Assembly (NCBI GenBank): GCA_037389465.1
Contig: JAZARR010000229.1
Location: 1,215,501-1,279,500, forward strand
Length of the DNA stretch: 64,000 nucleotides
Direction: 5' to 3'
Origin: Baylisascaris procyonis
Lineage: Eukaryota > Nematoda > Chromadorea > Rhabditida > Ascarididae
In this document: positions 1-12,989 of the stretch, piece after piece
Layout of the letters: each line of letters begins with the position of its first letter
Position numbering within the stretch: the stretch's first letter is position 1
The notes under the pieces: generated by a model
The model's database searches: none
Seen by the model: the letters and a program-made list of their open reading frames with translations, nothing else
What the model was told of the DNA's origin: nothing
Translations under genes and position numbers: made by a program

Positions 1-1368
1 ACCACATTCCCTCCTCCACTTTCGTAGCTCTTAATTATACGTATGCTACCTGCTAGGTAAACAGAGCAAGAGATCGCTTCAAACTACCTATATAAAGAAT
101 TGAGGCTCTTCTAATCCTACCATCCTCGATAACATCCGAAAAAACCCTTTCACATGATCCATCACTAAAGAGCCGATAAATGGATTATTTACAGAACAAA
201 GCCGATCAATAAACAAATGATGCCACATAACAGGAAATTAGGGCGTCGTTTGCTTTTAATTTTTTTGGTAATCCCATCCATTATTTGCATAAATATTCAA
301 AAACGATGGCATAATAATATCAATAATCAAAATTCTATGATTCGTTCCCTATAAAAAACAGTCTTTATTTACACAAATCCTCGGCAAAGAATTTGCTTCC
401 GTCCGTGAGGGAAAAATTAAGAAACATTATGAGATTATTTAAGCGATTATAAAAAATTTGCAAATTTCTTCGTGTCTTTAAATATCGGCAGCCTTCGAAT
501 GTTTAGTGAAATAATCGAAAAATCTAGGTCACGCTGATAAGCAAGATTATATGCGTCAAATTTCTTCAGGTTCAACTCAAATGGTTCCCAAATTGAAGCA
601 ATCATTAAAAACCCACAAAACGCATAATGCTCCCATATTGTTTTTATATAAATTTGTGGAAAAACGCATAAAAACAAAACAATAGAAAAATGGATGAGGA
701 ACTCAGAAAGAACAACTGTTTTGAGTGAGAATATGTTTATGTAAATAGATTTGTTCTGTTTTGAAGGGAATAAAAACTCACCGAATCGAAAACGTTAAAT
801 AAAAGAACAAGAGGTGATGGGGGAGGGGTAGGGGGCAACAAGATGACAGATGCTCTCCGCTAAGTGTTCTCCTAGGATATACATTCACTAAAGGAACAAA
901 TATTATCTCACAACATCTCGTCATCCCAAATGTGTTCTCGCCAATTCACCCAACCGTCCTTTGTAATGCAATTGACTGCTCACAATATCACAGTCGATGT
1001 CATCCAGCCAGATAGTTCCACCGACTTCACTTCAAAGAAACTCCCTTTAAAGCTAAAATCAACTCCAAGAATGATTACACTCATCAATTAACTTCGCGTA
1101 TAAAATAGCTTTCAAAACTGTTGTATTGCTGGGATGAGGAAAGGGATGATAGATGGATGGGGTGATGGAATCCAACTCTTCATTCATTAAGCAGTACAAT
1201 CCTTCTAACAATTAGAAGCAAAACGGAACAGCTTAAAAGCTTTTTGAAAAGGCACCACCATAGTGAGGCATAACCATTAAAAAGTGATGTGAATTTTAAT
1301 AAAATGTAACCCGAAAGAGAAGCAACAAGGAATGCAATTAAAATATCAATTCGCTAGTCAAATAAACG
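1..1368. other. Non-coding, 3' side of the EDEM-like gene
   Basis: I see no exon, RNA gene or mobile element here. The stretch is AT-rich with short purine-rich runs (about 810-840, and 1140-1170). A reverse-strand ATTAAA lies at 1295-1300, about 70 bases past the stop codon of the minus-strand gene, and could serve as its poly(A) signal. The 76-residue frame at 447-677 has no family resemblance and no splice context. Confidence 0.6.
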
Positions 1369-4300
1369 TTACGATGTGTTATTAAAACCAGCAAGTTGGA
1401 ACATCTGTTGAAGTCGAAACTCATCAAGAGGGGGTTGATCCCGCCATGGGAACGATTCACAAGAGTAATTCGATGCGAATACTGGTGGCACAATTTGAGG
1501 CACTTTGCGTAAACGCTCCGATATCGGAATGATATGACCCTCTGTGGTGAAGAGAATCCGTTCCTCGTTACGATTCACTGCATTATCCGTATCGAATAAC
1601 TGAAAAGTCAACTAAATCAGAAATCATAAACACTTTCGATGTACTTTTTCATGATCGATGATGCACGAAAGATAACATCAAATCTGCGGTATCGATCGAT
1701 TTTTGTAATCTAGAACGATGTATAAACCAAACCATTTTATAAGCCTCTATTGTTTTGCCACATAAGATCACCTCACACTTCCCCTATCCCTTTCCATAGT
1801 GGTGAGAGAGCGTCTTAAGGAATCCCAAAAAAGCATTAATCTCCAACTTCAATCCTAACATCCTGCAAGACTGCGAAAATGTAAAAGTGCATCTGAGTCT
1901 TCATCTCAGAAAGATATATGTTAATATGTTGAAGCCTCTATAAGCAACTCATTATTCGACTACCAGCTACTGCAGCACTTCTATAAAACACTCTCGTTGA
2001 AAAAACTCCCTTCATATCAAACAATTCCTTGGGAATGCACTTCTGAACTTGAAAAGTATATACTGATTAAGAGAAAAAATCGATGGCGCAAATGTCTGAA
2101 GAACCAAGAGAACACAGCTGGCATTTACCAGGAATAGATATTTAGTTGTTTCGGAGAGGAAGAAAGATTCCATACGATCTTCTAGTGATTTGTCAACCAC
2201 ATTGTGCACAGTTGCATAGCCACATTTAACACGCGTGAATGCATTCAACGAGTGCAGAATATCTCTGCCGACGTGTAAATAAAAAGGATTCTGTGTGGCG
2301 CGATAGAGCATATACGTCGATTCGGCGAGCTCGGGTCGTAGCGGATAGAAGAACACATCGGGTGCTCTACAAGCGATCATTAAGATCAGCCACCAACTCT
2401 CTTAAAACTCGAAATAGAGACTGCATCAAAGGTGCGTATTTGTTCATTTACGGATGCGCAGTAGGCCAAAAACGAAGTTGATAAAACCGATCATTAACAT
2501 GGACTTATACAACATGCATAAGCATAAGTTATGGATGGATGTAGTGATTATGCATCTTCTACCCCCTATATTAAAGGTGATACCAACAGTGCTTGAAACC
2601 AAGCAATAAAACCTTTCTCATCTTGCCAGTGTTGGAATTTCGATCCCTCAATTGGGTAATTTTGTTTTTCACCTCTCCTCTAACCTCGCCTGCATTCTAA
2701 TCAATCCTTTTCTCCCCTCTCCGCCGTTATTCATACCATGCTGATTTCACGTTCATTCATGAAGTTTTCTATTCTATCTAAATTATTTGCAAGAATAAAA
2801 CAATATTAACCTACTTCAGATGCCAATTGTAGCGTTCAGGAAGTGCATCAAATCGTTTCCAGATCGAATAATAAAGTGCATGAAAACAAATTGCTTCGTC
2901 AATATCCCCGTTCAATACTTGCACCGCTGCGAAACTTGCCTTAAATACGCATATTTTGCATAAATCAATTGCCCATTTAGTATGAGAGCAAATTTCTTTG
3001 TTCGAAAAGAAAAAGAAACAACTGTTAGGCTAAAACGTGAAGTACAGTTTTATTAATCGATCATAAGAAGGGAACGGTTTCAAGTTAGGGACCCACACAG
3101 TACGAATTGACCGAAGCCGAGTCACGTGAGTGCAATCTAGGATATTAGGCATTCAGCTATATGTAATAGCATTTAGAACACTGACTTTCAATAATCACCA
3201 ATCACCACATCACACCAACCATGCAGGCAAATGTAGGGTGGAGAAGGATGAGGGGGAAGGGGCTTAAGGGGAGGGGGAAGGTGGAATACATTGGAATCGC
3301 AGAATCAAGAAACCGTAGTGTTGTTCTGTAAATCATGCTCTCTATTTTGAAAATTCCTAAGATAACAACAAAGAGTTCACAGTTTTATTACTGACTGAGG
3401 AGATAGTCGGATAAGCGAAAATATTCACATATGAAAAATTAGTGCAAAAGTCACAGGATGACGGCAATAAGCGGCGCAGATGCAGAGAAATTAAGTGGAA
3501 AAATTAGTAGTCGTGGCGCCAAGTTTCTCTTTCCTTATCTCTTTGCTTCATCCAAGAACCTGACGAACACGAGGATTACCCTCCTATCTCCATCGTTTTC
3601 ACCACTGCCGTCAAACAGAAAGAAAGCAAATTGATGCAAAGATGGCGGAAAGAAGTGAAACGCTCACCTGGAGGGCGTCAATCCATGTATTCAGCATCGA
3701 GCCATCCCTCATATCGACGTTTACATATATTGGCGGCTCTCCCTCTCCGAAAACACAACTCTCTCGTCCGCGGCGCATTTGCCCTATTATTTGTGTGTAG
3801 GCCTCCTGTAATAGTCGTATATACGTCAAACACAACGATGGCATATCAAAGATGAGTGTATTATACGATGAGGGAAAGGTTGGAGAGAGGAGGCTTTTCC
3901 CTTCTTTGCTTGTTGAGAACCGTTCCTGTCGACTTGTTTGTTGAGAACGATTTATAATGAACATTCTCTACTCGTGTGCAACTATAAGATATCTTCTAGA
4001 CTGCAAAAAACAAAAAATTCAAGGATTACTTGATACGCAACAAAGACTTATCCATCCATCCATCCATCCATCTAAATGAATCAAAATTAAGGTATATGCA
4101 CGTATATCATAACAATATCCTACCAAATAACTCGTATAAATAAAAGACAATAATCCGAATAAATAAAAGAGAAATTATCAGAAGTGATAAACGACATACT
4201 CGGAACATACGAATATCCGATTCAGCTCCGAAAAGAATATAGCACTTAAGGAGATACTCGTAAAATGAATCCAATCCAGCACCAAGTCCACTTGCCACGC

Positions 4301-7300
4301 CACGCCATTCGCCCGTCTGGATGTTCACCACATTGCCTTAACTAACATTACATGCTCTTATTCATTCCCCCTTCTTCTTCTAATATCTATCGATATAAAC
4401 ATGTTCCTTTACATATATAAGTAAATAATTTTAAATCGGCCTATATGTAGTATTAAATTAGATGCGATTAACAGTATAATGTCCACCCACTAACAAGTCG
4501 ACGAACAATTTCTTAGGCCGTATTTCAATATCTGTATTAATAAGAAAGACATGAATATATGAAAATATTTCCAATCGAAGGACGTGGTGAAATTCAAAGA
4601 TGCCATCACTTCAAAAAAATTTCTGCAGGTAAACTTACAGAATTAAAGCTGAATAAAAATTGTGCGTGATCATTGATTTCACATCTCATATATGCTTAAT
4701 AATATACAGATTAATGTCTCATATTGAAGCCAACTTCCAATCTAATTGAATGATATCGTTTTCATTGCTCATCAAATAAGTTGTGCACATTTTAAGTAAT
4801 AAATCTCGTTCCACTTATTCATTCAATTCATCGTTATAAGACAAGAGGCAATAACTTGTCTTTATATCAAATTTCATACTGTATCTCATCGATCTCTACT
4901 CTATATAAGTTTCATAGATTTAATACGTATAATTAATTTTTCGAGCATAGCTAGTACGGTAATTGTGGCTAAGGTAATTTGATTTTAACTTTTAATAGCA
5001 TAAACCTATCATATCAAAACATATCTTTACTGATGCGAATCGTATTTGATTTTTCTCAAATAATTACTGGTGAACCTGGCATTTAGGTCATCAATTTAAC
5101 TGATTAAATAATCTGAGAATAAAGAGAATTAAGAGAATATAACGACAAAATAACATGATAATCTGACTCTTAACTACTAATCGATTAAAAAATTCTCTTC
5201 GAAACGCTAATAAGACGGAATTTTTTATAAACAATATGGATATGACTGTAGAAAAAGTATTACCAAGTAAGCCGGTATTTGTATTACGTAAAGACCAGAG
5301 TTTATCATTAGTACGACGAGCCAAATCTTCGAATGTGCTATCACCAAGCAGCCTTGATAAAATACCGAACTCCAACAATAACGAGCCCGCACCAGCAGTA
5401 CACGTCTCGTTTACCGTATCCTCGTTCACTCCGGTTAGCAGATTTACTCTTGGATACGGTAATCCTATAACAAATTAAGAGACAATAAACAACAGTATCA
5501 CGATCACATAACCATATAAATGAATTCGTTACAGCTCAGAAAAGACAAAATCATGGCCGTTTATTTAGTTGTAGTGCATACCCCTCTCTCGCTTACCTTA
5601 AGCAACGTTCCTTCAGAAGCAGTATTCAGCAACCAACTTAATTAAGGTACAGGTAAGAGTAGAAAATACGGTGTAGATAACATTAATGATACTCGCAACC
5701 AATTAGCGGTAAATTAAAAAATGCAAGCTGAAGTGCCAAAATCAAACTTCCACGGAGATTAAAGATGTGCATATTCCAACAATCTGCACTCAATTTTCTT
5801 TCGTTGTGGAAGAACTCTCAGATCTCGACAAAAACAATTTCATGAAATTTTGCAAATATGAATCAACTGAACAGCAAGTGATGGACCAGTTTTTGTTCCC
5901 TCAAACGCCGGTAGGAGTCGTGATGCGAGGTCATGTGCCATTGTGAGTAGCTCTCCATCGTAATCGTGCAGCCAATAATCCCCTAGCATATTGCTTTCAT
6001 CGGTAAGAATAAGATGAGCAGACAGCAACGATCCTATTACCCTTGAAAATGTTTATCAATGTACCACAATGCGCCTATGACAAGAGGCATTCCTGCTCAT
6101 CGCTAATGACAAATAAAAAGGAAAATACAGTGTCGAGAAGGAAATTTTCGGCCTCGAAAAACAAAATTAGCAGGTTTTCTTCGCTTTGATAATAGAAAGA
6201 AATACGTTAAAGAACGAGTAACTCGTTGGTCGCAATAAAACAAATCTGCGAAACAATATGAGACTGAACTCTTTGGGACTCCTCATCGAGGTTTTCTGTT
6301 CAAATAACCTCGGAGCCTCAAAGAAAGAATCCTTGTATTCCTCAAATTTTTGAAGTACCATAAATTCACCCAAATCAGGAAGTTTCTACCGAGGTGCATA
6401 AAAGACTTCTAAAACCTGAAAGCACCACAATATATCAATAAAGCGCAATTCTTCTACGAGGAACAAAGATAGAAATATGGACCATATATGATGAATATTA
6501 GCCCTTCATATCGAGGAAAAAACTATACCGTATTGTTGGTTCGAAAACTTGAACAGTGACATTGCGTTCGAAGGAAACATTATCAATGATTAGACGTACT
6601 GCATTATGAAATTCGCTTTTATTCGCAAATACCACCAATGAATCCAATGATTCGATCTGTAATATAACAATTTTATGGGCGTAAATTAAGCAAGAAGGCT
6701 TACGTTATAGTTCTTTCGGTGAGGAGTTATGCTGCAACTTAAACAATCGGCCATTTCACTTCGAAAACATATTCCGACGCTTTCCATTACACCAATCGCA
6801 TCCCTCTAAGCTTCCTCAAGGATAGTATTTCAGGGTGCAAGTAATCTGCCTTTCTTTGGGTAACCTTAAGGAAAAGAGTGGGGCAAGAGGGTCAACTCTG
6901 GAGCGCGATAAAAGCCAATACAAGTAAGCGCTATATGACAAGAAAGTGTATGTGGCAGTAGCACATCTCTGGCCGATAAGATATGGCAGGAGATTATGTT
7001 GCAGCACAACACTAATTACAGTATTGGTTTATTTATGTGTACCTAAAAGCCGATATATTTCATATATCAGTTTTCATATTACGGTGCTACCTAAGTCATT
7101 GTATCGAATCTCTAATATTTCCCGATCATAGCTGCACATGAATAGCGGTGACTCATGCTGTGGTCTTGAAACGCAGTACAGCAATAGGGAAAGAGACCTA
7201 TGCCATATATCATTAGATAACCAGACTCATTCATTGCATCGCTCTTGCATTTTTACACTTTCTGAATTAACCTCTTTCGTCACATCAAACACAACAGGAA

Positions 7301-8616
7301 GTTGCTTCAAATGCGAACTCTTGTATGTTTAGACGTCATCTTATTAATAAACACGAAGCAATACAGCAACGAAAACAGAAACCATTCAGTTGACATGCTG
7401 CGAGGCTACAGATTTTACAACTATTCGAGGCAGATATATATTCAAAGGATGCTTCGAGAAGGACACTGACAAAGAGGAGTGGGAGTAGAGAGATTTACAA
7501 AAAAAGGGGAAAGCATTATATAATAATTAAGGTTTAGTGGAATATAAATAACAAACCAAAGAGAGTGAATAATCGCCGAGCACATCGTTTATATTGATGT
7601 TAGATCTGAAAAAAAAAAAAGAAACATTTGTAGAAAAGAGATTTGACCTTTCTCTAAACAGGCCGCCATCCAAATGTCACATCATACTACCTATCGAATC
7701 GTTCTCATCGAAGGTCTCTCCTCCTACATGGCACTAATATTTCAAAAGTCGTAACGAGATTACCAATTAAATGATGCGGAATAAACCTGAATATGAACAT
7801 GAAGTAAAGCCCGTAGGATATCGTCAGCATTCATGGAACTTTTGCTAACATTAACACTCAAATCTTTCAAATAGGAAGATGTTAAAACATTTCCCATCTG
7901 CAATGTCCAATCAAGAAGAATTTATGAAATATACAAAGAAGGGAATTGGAAGTGATAATTCCCTCAATTATGATAGAATACCTCATAATCAACATAGTTC
8001 AAACAGAAGTGCACATTAATCATATACTTAAAAGTTATTTAAATTATTTACATTCGATATTAATGAAAAAGTGACATTTTTTGTGCCAAATCGATATTCT
8101 ATTAAAACGATCTTTAATCACATGACATTCCGAACAACGAGAGAGAAAAAACAAGTTTATTACGTTCATAAATCAGTTAAATAAGGAATCGAGAAATAAT
8201 AATCACATATCTGAACATTTCAAAAAAAAAAACAAAAAAACTGGCTCGTTAGAACTCTACTGATTTCCGATACTCTATAAAAAATAATATTTAAAGTCGA
8301 ACTTTTTATGAAAAATATTCGAAATGCCTCCACCTTTTCTTTGTCAATAAATTACGTCGGTAAAAAAATGAGACGATTAGGGCAACAAAACATACGGATT
8401 TGCGTGGTCATGTCCTCGTCCAGTGCAGTTAATAGGGTCGAGTTCATCCATAGGGAAAGCATGTCTTACATAGTTGTCATATGCAAAATAGAACATATCG
8501 CGGGTGGATTGTTTTGCGTCGTTTAGTTGTTTCTGTGTGAATGCACCGAATGTTGTTGTGTATCGATCACGAACGAAGGGAAAGCGTGCATATACGTTGC
8601 CCATTAATATGAGCAT
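1369..8616 (-). CDS. edem-1: EDEM1-like ER degradation-enhancing alpha-mannosidase-like protein (GH47)
   Basis: EDEM proteins recognise or trim mannose on misfolded ER glycoproteins and pass them to ER-associated degradation. Ten exons, joined by me: 8616-8396, 7605-7557, 6656-6529, 6041-5887, 5464-5264, 4336-4200, 3805-3668, 2939-2815, 2366-2129 and 1599-1369. They total 1623 nt (540 aa plus TAA) with consistent phases. GH47 landmarks appear in order: [10 protein letters not shown] (~46-55), NINDVLG (~77-83), FEPTIR (~128-133), [22 protein letters not shown] (~268-279), [13 protein letters not shown] (~394-401) and FTTEGHI (~481-487, the calcium-binding Thr region). The N-terminus is short and hydrophobic ([10 protein letters not shown]), fitting a signal sequence. 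The order and wording fit EDEM1 rather than ER mannosidase I. The tail after TTEGH is only about 54 residues. Intron 4 starts with a poor donor (GTCCAT). Confidence 0.93.
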
Positions 8617-8631
8617 CAACAACGATAACAA

Positions 8632-8641
8632 CTGAAACAAT
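8632..8641 (-). promoter_or_regulatory. Probable trans-splice (or 5' UTR) acceptor of the EDEM-like gene
   Basis: Read on the minus strand, TTGTTTCAG stands 15 nt before the ATG at 8616. In nematodes such a site just upstream of the start usually receives a spliced leader. The open frame continues upstream through it, so a further coding exon is the alternative. The hydrophobic N-terminus starting at this ATG supports the chosen start. Confidence 0.45.
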
Positions 8642-8666
8642 TTATTTATTTTATCTTCAAATCCAC

Positions 8667-8739
8667 ATCCTAATATACATAGGTATGTGTTACTAGATGG
8701 ATCATCCATCTAGCAACACATACCTATGTATATGAGGAT
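8667..8739. repeat. Near-perfect palindrome, 36-bp arms
   Basis: Arms 8667-8702 and 8704-8739 pair around a single base at 8703 with two mismatches (8692/8714 and 8672/8734). The repeated core contains TACATAGGTATGTGTT. It lies directly upstream of the first EDEM exon. It could form a cruciform or RNA hairpin, or be a minimal foldback insertion. No coding content. Confidence 0.85.
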
Positions 8740-8986
8740 TTATCGAGGAAAGGAATGTCGATGCCAAGAATTGCAGGTCGTGCCGTTAGCTTCTCTGATC
8801 CGTTAAGGGACACATTACAGAACCAAAATGATCCTGACTACCCTTCTATTCGCCCCAATAGATCTCTTTACCGATCACCTGCACCAAAACCTGAACATGG
8901 ACCATTTTGATTGCACATATACAAATAATTTTTATTGTGGTTGTATTAGAATATGCTTTCCAGGGTCAAGACCTACCAGATGTACG

Positions 8987-9068
8987 TATATATGTATAAA
9001 TATAAATATAAATATAAATATAAATATAAATATAAATGTAAATATAAATATAAATATAAATATAAATA

Positions 9069-9151
<83 letters not shown>
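8987..9151. repeat. Compound microsatellite (ATAAAT)n-(AAAT)n-(AT)n
   Basis: A run of TATAAA units is followed by AAAT units from about 9070 and then (AT)n to about 9151. The long Ile/Tyr and Asn/Ile open frames seen here on both strands are artefacts of the repeat. Confidence 0.95.
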
Positions 9152-9153
<2 letters not shown>

Positions 9154-9399
9154 TAAGAAGGAAGGCTGCGGAGATAGCACTTTGCTCTTTCGAAAGTGCT
9201 TTGTAAAAAGCAATGTTAACGGAGATGACGTTGACACGAAGTTGAAATATAAAGAAGGTTAACGGCAGCTGAATAATTTCGGTGCGACAAATAATGGGAT
9301 ATATAGGAGACAATAGATGAAACAAATAAAAGAATACAACATTTTGAAAACTGAAGAATTTAAAGGCAGGCTTCTTCTCTCGGCACGGCCTATAGTTTT

Positions 9400-10424
9400 T
9401 AGAGCTCCCGTTCCACGTGTTTCACGTGTGCGGGAGAATGACATTGGAATTCCAGAATGGGGATTCCAGCATATTTTTGAATGTCGACTTGGATTCTGAA
9501 AAACATTTTCAAGTGCAGTCCCAGCATGAACGCAAGCATGTCGTCTGCCACGCTGACGTTAGTCATAAAAATAGGCGAAACACCCCATTTGTCGATATAA
9601 TCCCTAGGCGGGATTTGGTGATAGCGCAAGTAAATCCTAGCCACTAATCATATTGCCACAAACAAGCCAGCGGATACTGCAAACGTTATAATAAAAACGA
9701 GTAATGGGGCTAGAAACGTGTTCGATTTCGGATTCAAGTGGCCCAAATGTGCAATTGCAAAATGAGAATTGAACGTTTTGTTCATGAGACCAAAATCTTC
9801 TCTCCTTATAAACGGCACAATGAGATTCGCATCTCCTTCTAAGCCGCATCAGTTCAAATTGGAGGGATATGAGAAAAACCATCTTATCCCATTCACCTAT
9901 AGAGCTGTATGTGTTACATGACTCGCTAGCCATAGCCCTCCTTGAAAACGTCCCTTTTCTGAACCAATTCAGTGGTATTAAACTCGCCCCAATACATGTC
10001 ACTAATTTTATCGCATATGCATTGACGAATATGCAGGCCGTGGCCGAATGGTCACAAGCAACTTGCTGTAGTGCTGGTAAGCTTGGGAAGCCTACATCGT
10101 TCTCATCAAGACTATGGCAGGATGAAAGTTCGTAATTTCCTGTGTAGACTGCACCCATCGGCAGCGGTATGTGATGCCCCTGCAGATGCCCAGATGCACT
10201 CTAATGCACTGCTAATCACGTTTCTACCCGAAACGGCTATGCAAACACTCGCATCCGTTTGCAATGACCTTCTGAACCACAACACTGGTCTCGGTTTGGT
10301 CATTGTGCCGCTTTGGAAAAACGATTCTGAGCAATTGTGGTCATCGAAGAACAAAGGAACCCTAACCAATTGGTTGAATTTACACGTTCCTTTCACCTCA
10401 TACCCCAACCTATACACAGGCTAA
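9400..10424. other. Unidentified GC-richer stretch open in several frames
   Basis: The composition rises above the flanks and long frames stay open on both strands: minus 10158-9637 (173 codons), minus 10417-10112, plus 9869-10135 and plus 10071-10424. The plus frame ending at the TAG-flanked stop near 10424 reads most like protein (for example DLLNHNTGLGLVIVPLW). The minus frame has a hydrophobic stretch (IKLVTCIGASLIPLNWF). I recognise neither. It could be an exon group, a decayed mobile element or a captured gene fragment. I see no clear splice-site pair that links the pieces. Confidence 0.3.
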
Positions 10425-12980
10425 TCTTGTGTGCTCCCTCCCCTCCCCCCACCTTCATAAAGGAGCAATGAACGAAAGTCACAGCTCATTTCCTATTCAT
10501 AAGCCATTCATCAACTGAAATCGCCACCCAATCTGTACATCAGTGAAAGTTAAAACTATCAGTGGATCAATCCACACTCTCTAAAATGAGCATAACCAAC
10601 CATATTATTGCGCCTCGTATAAGCGCTACTCCCACATGACGACCACCGATGGAGTGTTCACAGCCTGAGATCACGTCTCTTCGATCACCACCACAAACCG
10701 AGCTCAAGTGGATCGTTTCTGGTTACGCACTTAACCGTCTACAAAACCTTTAATGCCGTTATTATAAACAACAGATGGTATATACTGCATAAACGAATAA
10801 ATGTGCCCAAAAAGGAGGGAATTGGAATATTTACTTTTGGGAACAACCTTTGGAAACCTTTAAGGCTCTAGTGTATTTTTAAAAAAGAAGATGCGTATCT
10901 CTGCCCAAAAAACATACGGTTATTGATATCCATATTTTTTATAAGAAAAACAACAGCTATTAATATAAACTTTCTTTAACTAGTAAATTTCCCCCTTCCT
11001 TTTTCAGACCCTATGAATTTTCACGACAGCTCCTTGATCTCAACATCGATAGTCTTCCATTTTTCGGTGTGTAATTGAGCAAAGGAAATATTAAGTACAA
11101 TGAAAGAGAAATATCACTGAACCCGTTTATATGTCTCAAAATTACGGGTTTCAAAAACCTGGGAGAGTGGATGGTATAATCGAAGAACGGTTTATGGCGA
11201 TTTCCACATCAATATACATTTATAGGGTCTCACGGTACATAGAAACAGTTAGAGAAACAGCAACAGTTACATAGAAGCAGTTCCAACGAGCACTTCCAGA
11301 ATATACCAGTCGACGAAGCTTAAAATATAAACGTTGCACCCCTACAAAACCTAGTTTCCACAATGAAAGCACTCGTAAACGCAACAAAAACATCAGCGTT
11401 GAATTTCAAACAAACTTCAAGCGGCATCTCAATTAGAAAATATAGGTTCGTTTAGAAAAACAAATGAAAAACGCGCTAGGCAAGATAATGTAATAGGTGC
11501 TCTTACATTTCAGCCCATCAGGCCAATGGGGAACTCAAATATGCATGGGAAAGGATTGAGAGAAGACTAAATAATCTTGCCTAGGAAACTATCTGGTTGT
11601 AAAAATATTCAACATTTCAATTCGATTCTAGGCCATAAACATCCGATAGCAAGTTCATAAAACGGAGGCGGGTATATTGATTGAAAGAATGGGAACGCCG
11701 AATGCATTCACGCGACTAACAAACATTGCCCACTATCATATTCTGTCCCAATAGAACGCATCAGGTTGAACGCAATTGCTTCAAGATTAACTTATAATAT
11801 TTTTCACAGTACAGATAATTTCTACTCCGACTCCGGAGTCTCATCCTTTCAGCCTAACTTCCCCTCCCCCTTTTCCACCTACATTAGTAAACGGAACTGT
11901 TCATACGAATTGCACAAGCAAAGTAAAACTAACGTCAACTTTGGCACACTACCAATGATGACGTTGTATCGGATGATATGATTTATCGATTAGAGGGTAT
12001 ATTTACGAAATAAAAAAAACATAAAAACTTATAGAAAGATGAAAGTAAAGTCCATAAACGATGTATATCAATCACGTCCATTAACTTGAATGTATTATCG
12101 ATGCACTTCTCACAAAAGGGATTACATCTAATCCACAACGTTTTCGTTGTCGATTTCTTCATTAGTGACCACTCCCATATCCGTTTTGAAATTGAATCCT
12201 ACATTGAGATACGTTGGCGTTACGATCAAAGAAATGTGAGCAGTCGTAATTAGATTAAAGAAAATTCACTACTTACCCAATGCGATTGGGGAAGGGGGAC
12301 TGTTTTCTAGTAAATTAATTTCCCATTGACGAGGAGTACCGATGCTTCATTAATTATGTGTAACGTCATCGCTGCATACTCATCGTTGTGAGCGACAGCC
12401 AATATATCTTCAGTGATTGGTGGCTAAGAAGCACTTCCTATGGATTGATGGGCATAAGCCGGGAAGTTGGAAGGTATCCACAAAAATGTTCTAAGCATTA
12501 CCGTATGCACTGTGCTGGAAATGCTGGAAATTGGGGGAATGTGTGGTGTGTGGAATAGATGTGAAGAAGTTTCGAAGTAAGTAAATAGCACAATGAAAAG
12601 TCATTACGAATAATGCATCCTAAACAGGGAATCGGTGCGTTGCGCTCACAAAAAACAATCACAGATTTGACATATTTGTGGACTTCTTTTCAAGAATTTC
12701 CGATGTGATGTAAAAGAAGAATTTAGGTTTCATGGATTTGAACAGTTTCGATTGCAATGAGTATTGCTAATCTAAATAACAAGCTTTCGCCTATTTCAAT
12801 CAGTGTTTCAAAGGTGAATGCCATCAAAAACTTCGTTCTTGCTGATTGTCATCTTTCGTAGACTATCATGTTCTCATTGTGGAAGTGTACATTCCTCTCA
12901 TTGTTATTCCTTCCGATCATTCATATGAAAAACAACTCTCCGACTAATTTCACCTCCTCACTTTGCAAGCACTTTGAGAT
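10425..12980. other. Intergenic, nothing recognised
   Basis: This is AT-rich sequence with scattered stops in all frames. I see no exon with both splice sites, no RNA gene and no clear repeat. The 71-codon frame at 11766-11981 has no protein character. Confidence 0.5.
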
Positions 12981-12989
12981 GCTTTAGAC

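Noticed and set aside
10036..10115. tRNA-Ser-like sequence (TGGCCGAATGG A-box)
   Set aside because: The A-box fits with one change, but there is no matching B-box and no cloverleaf stems form.
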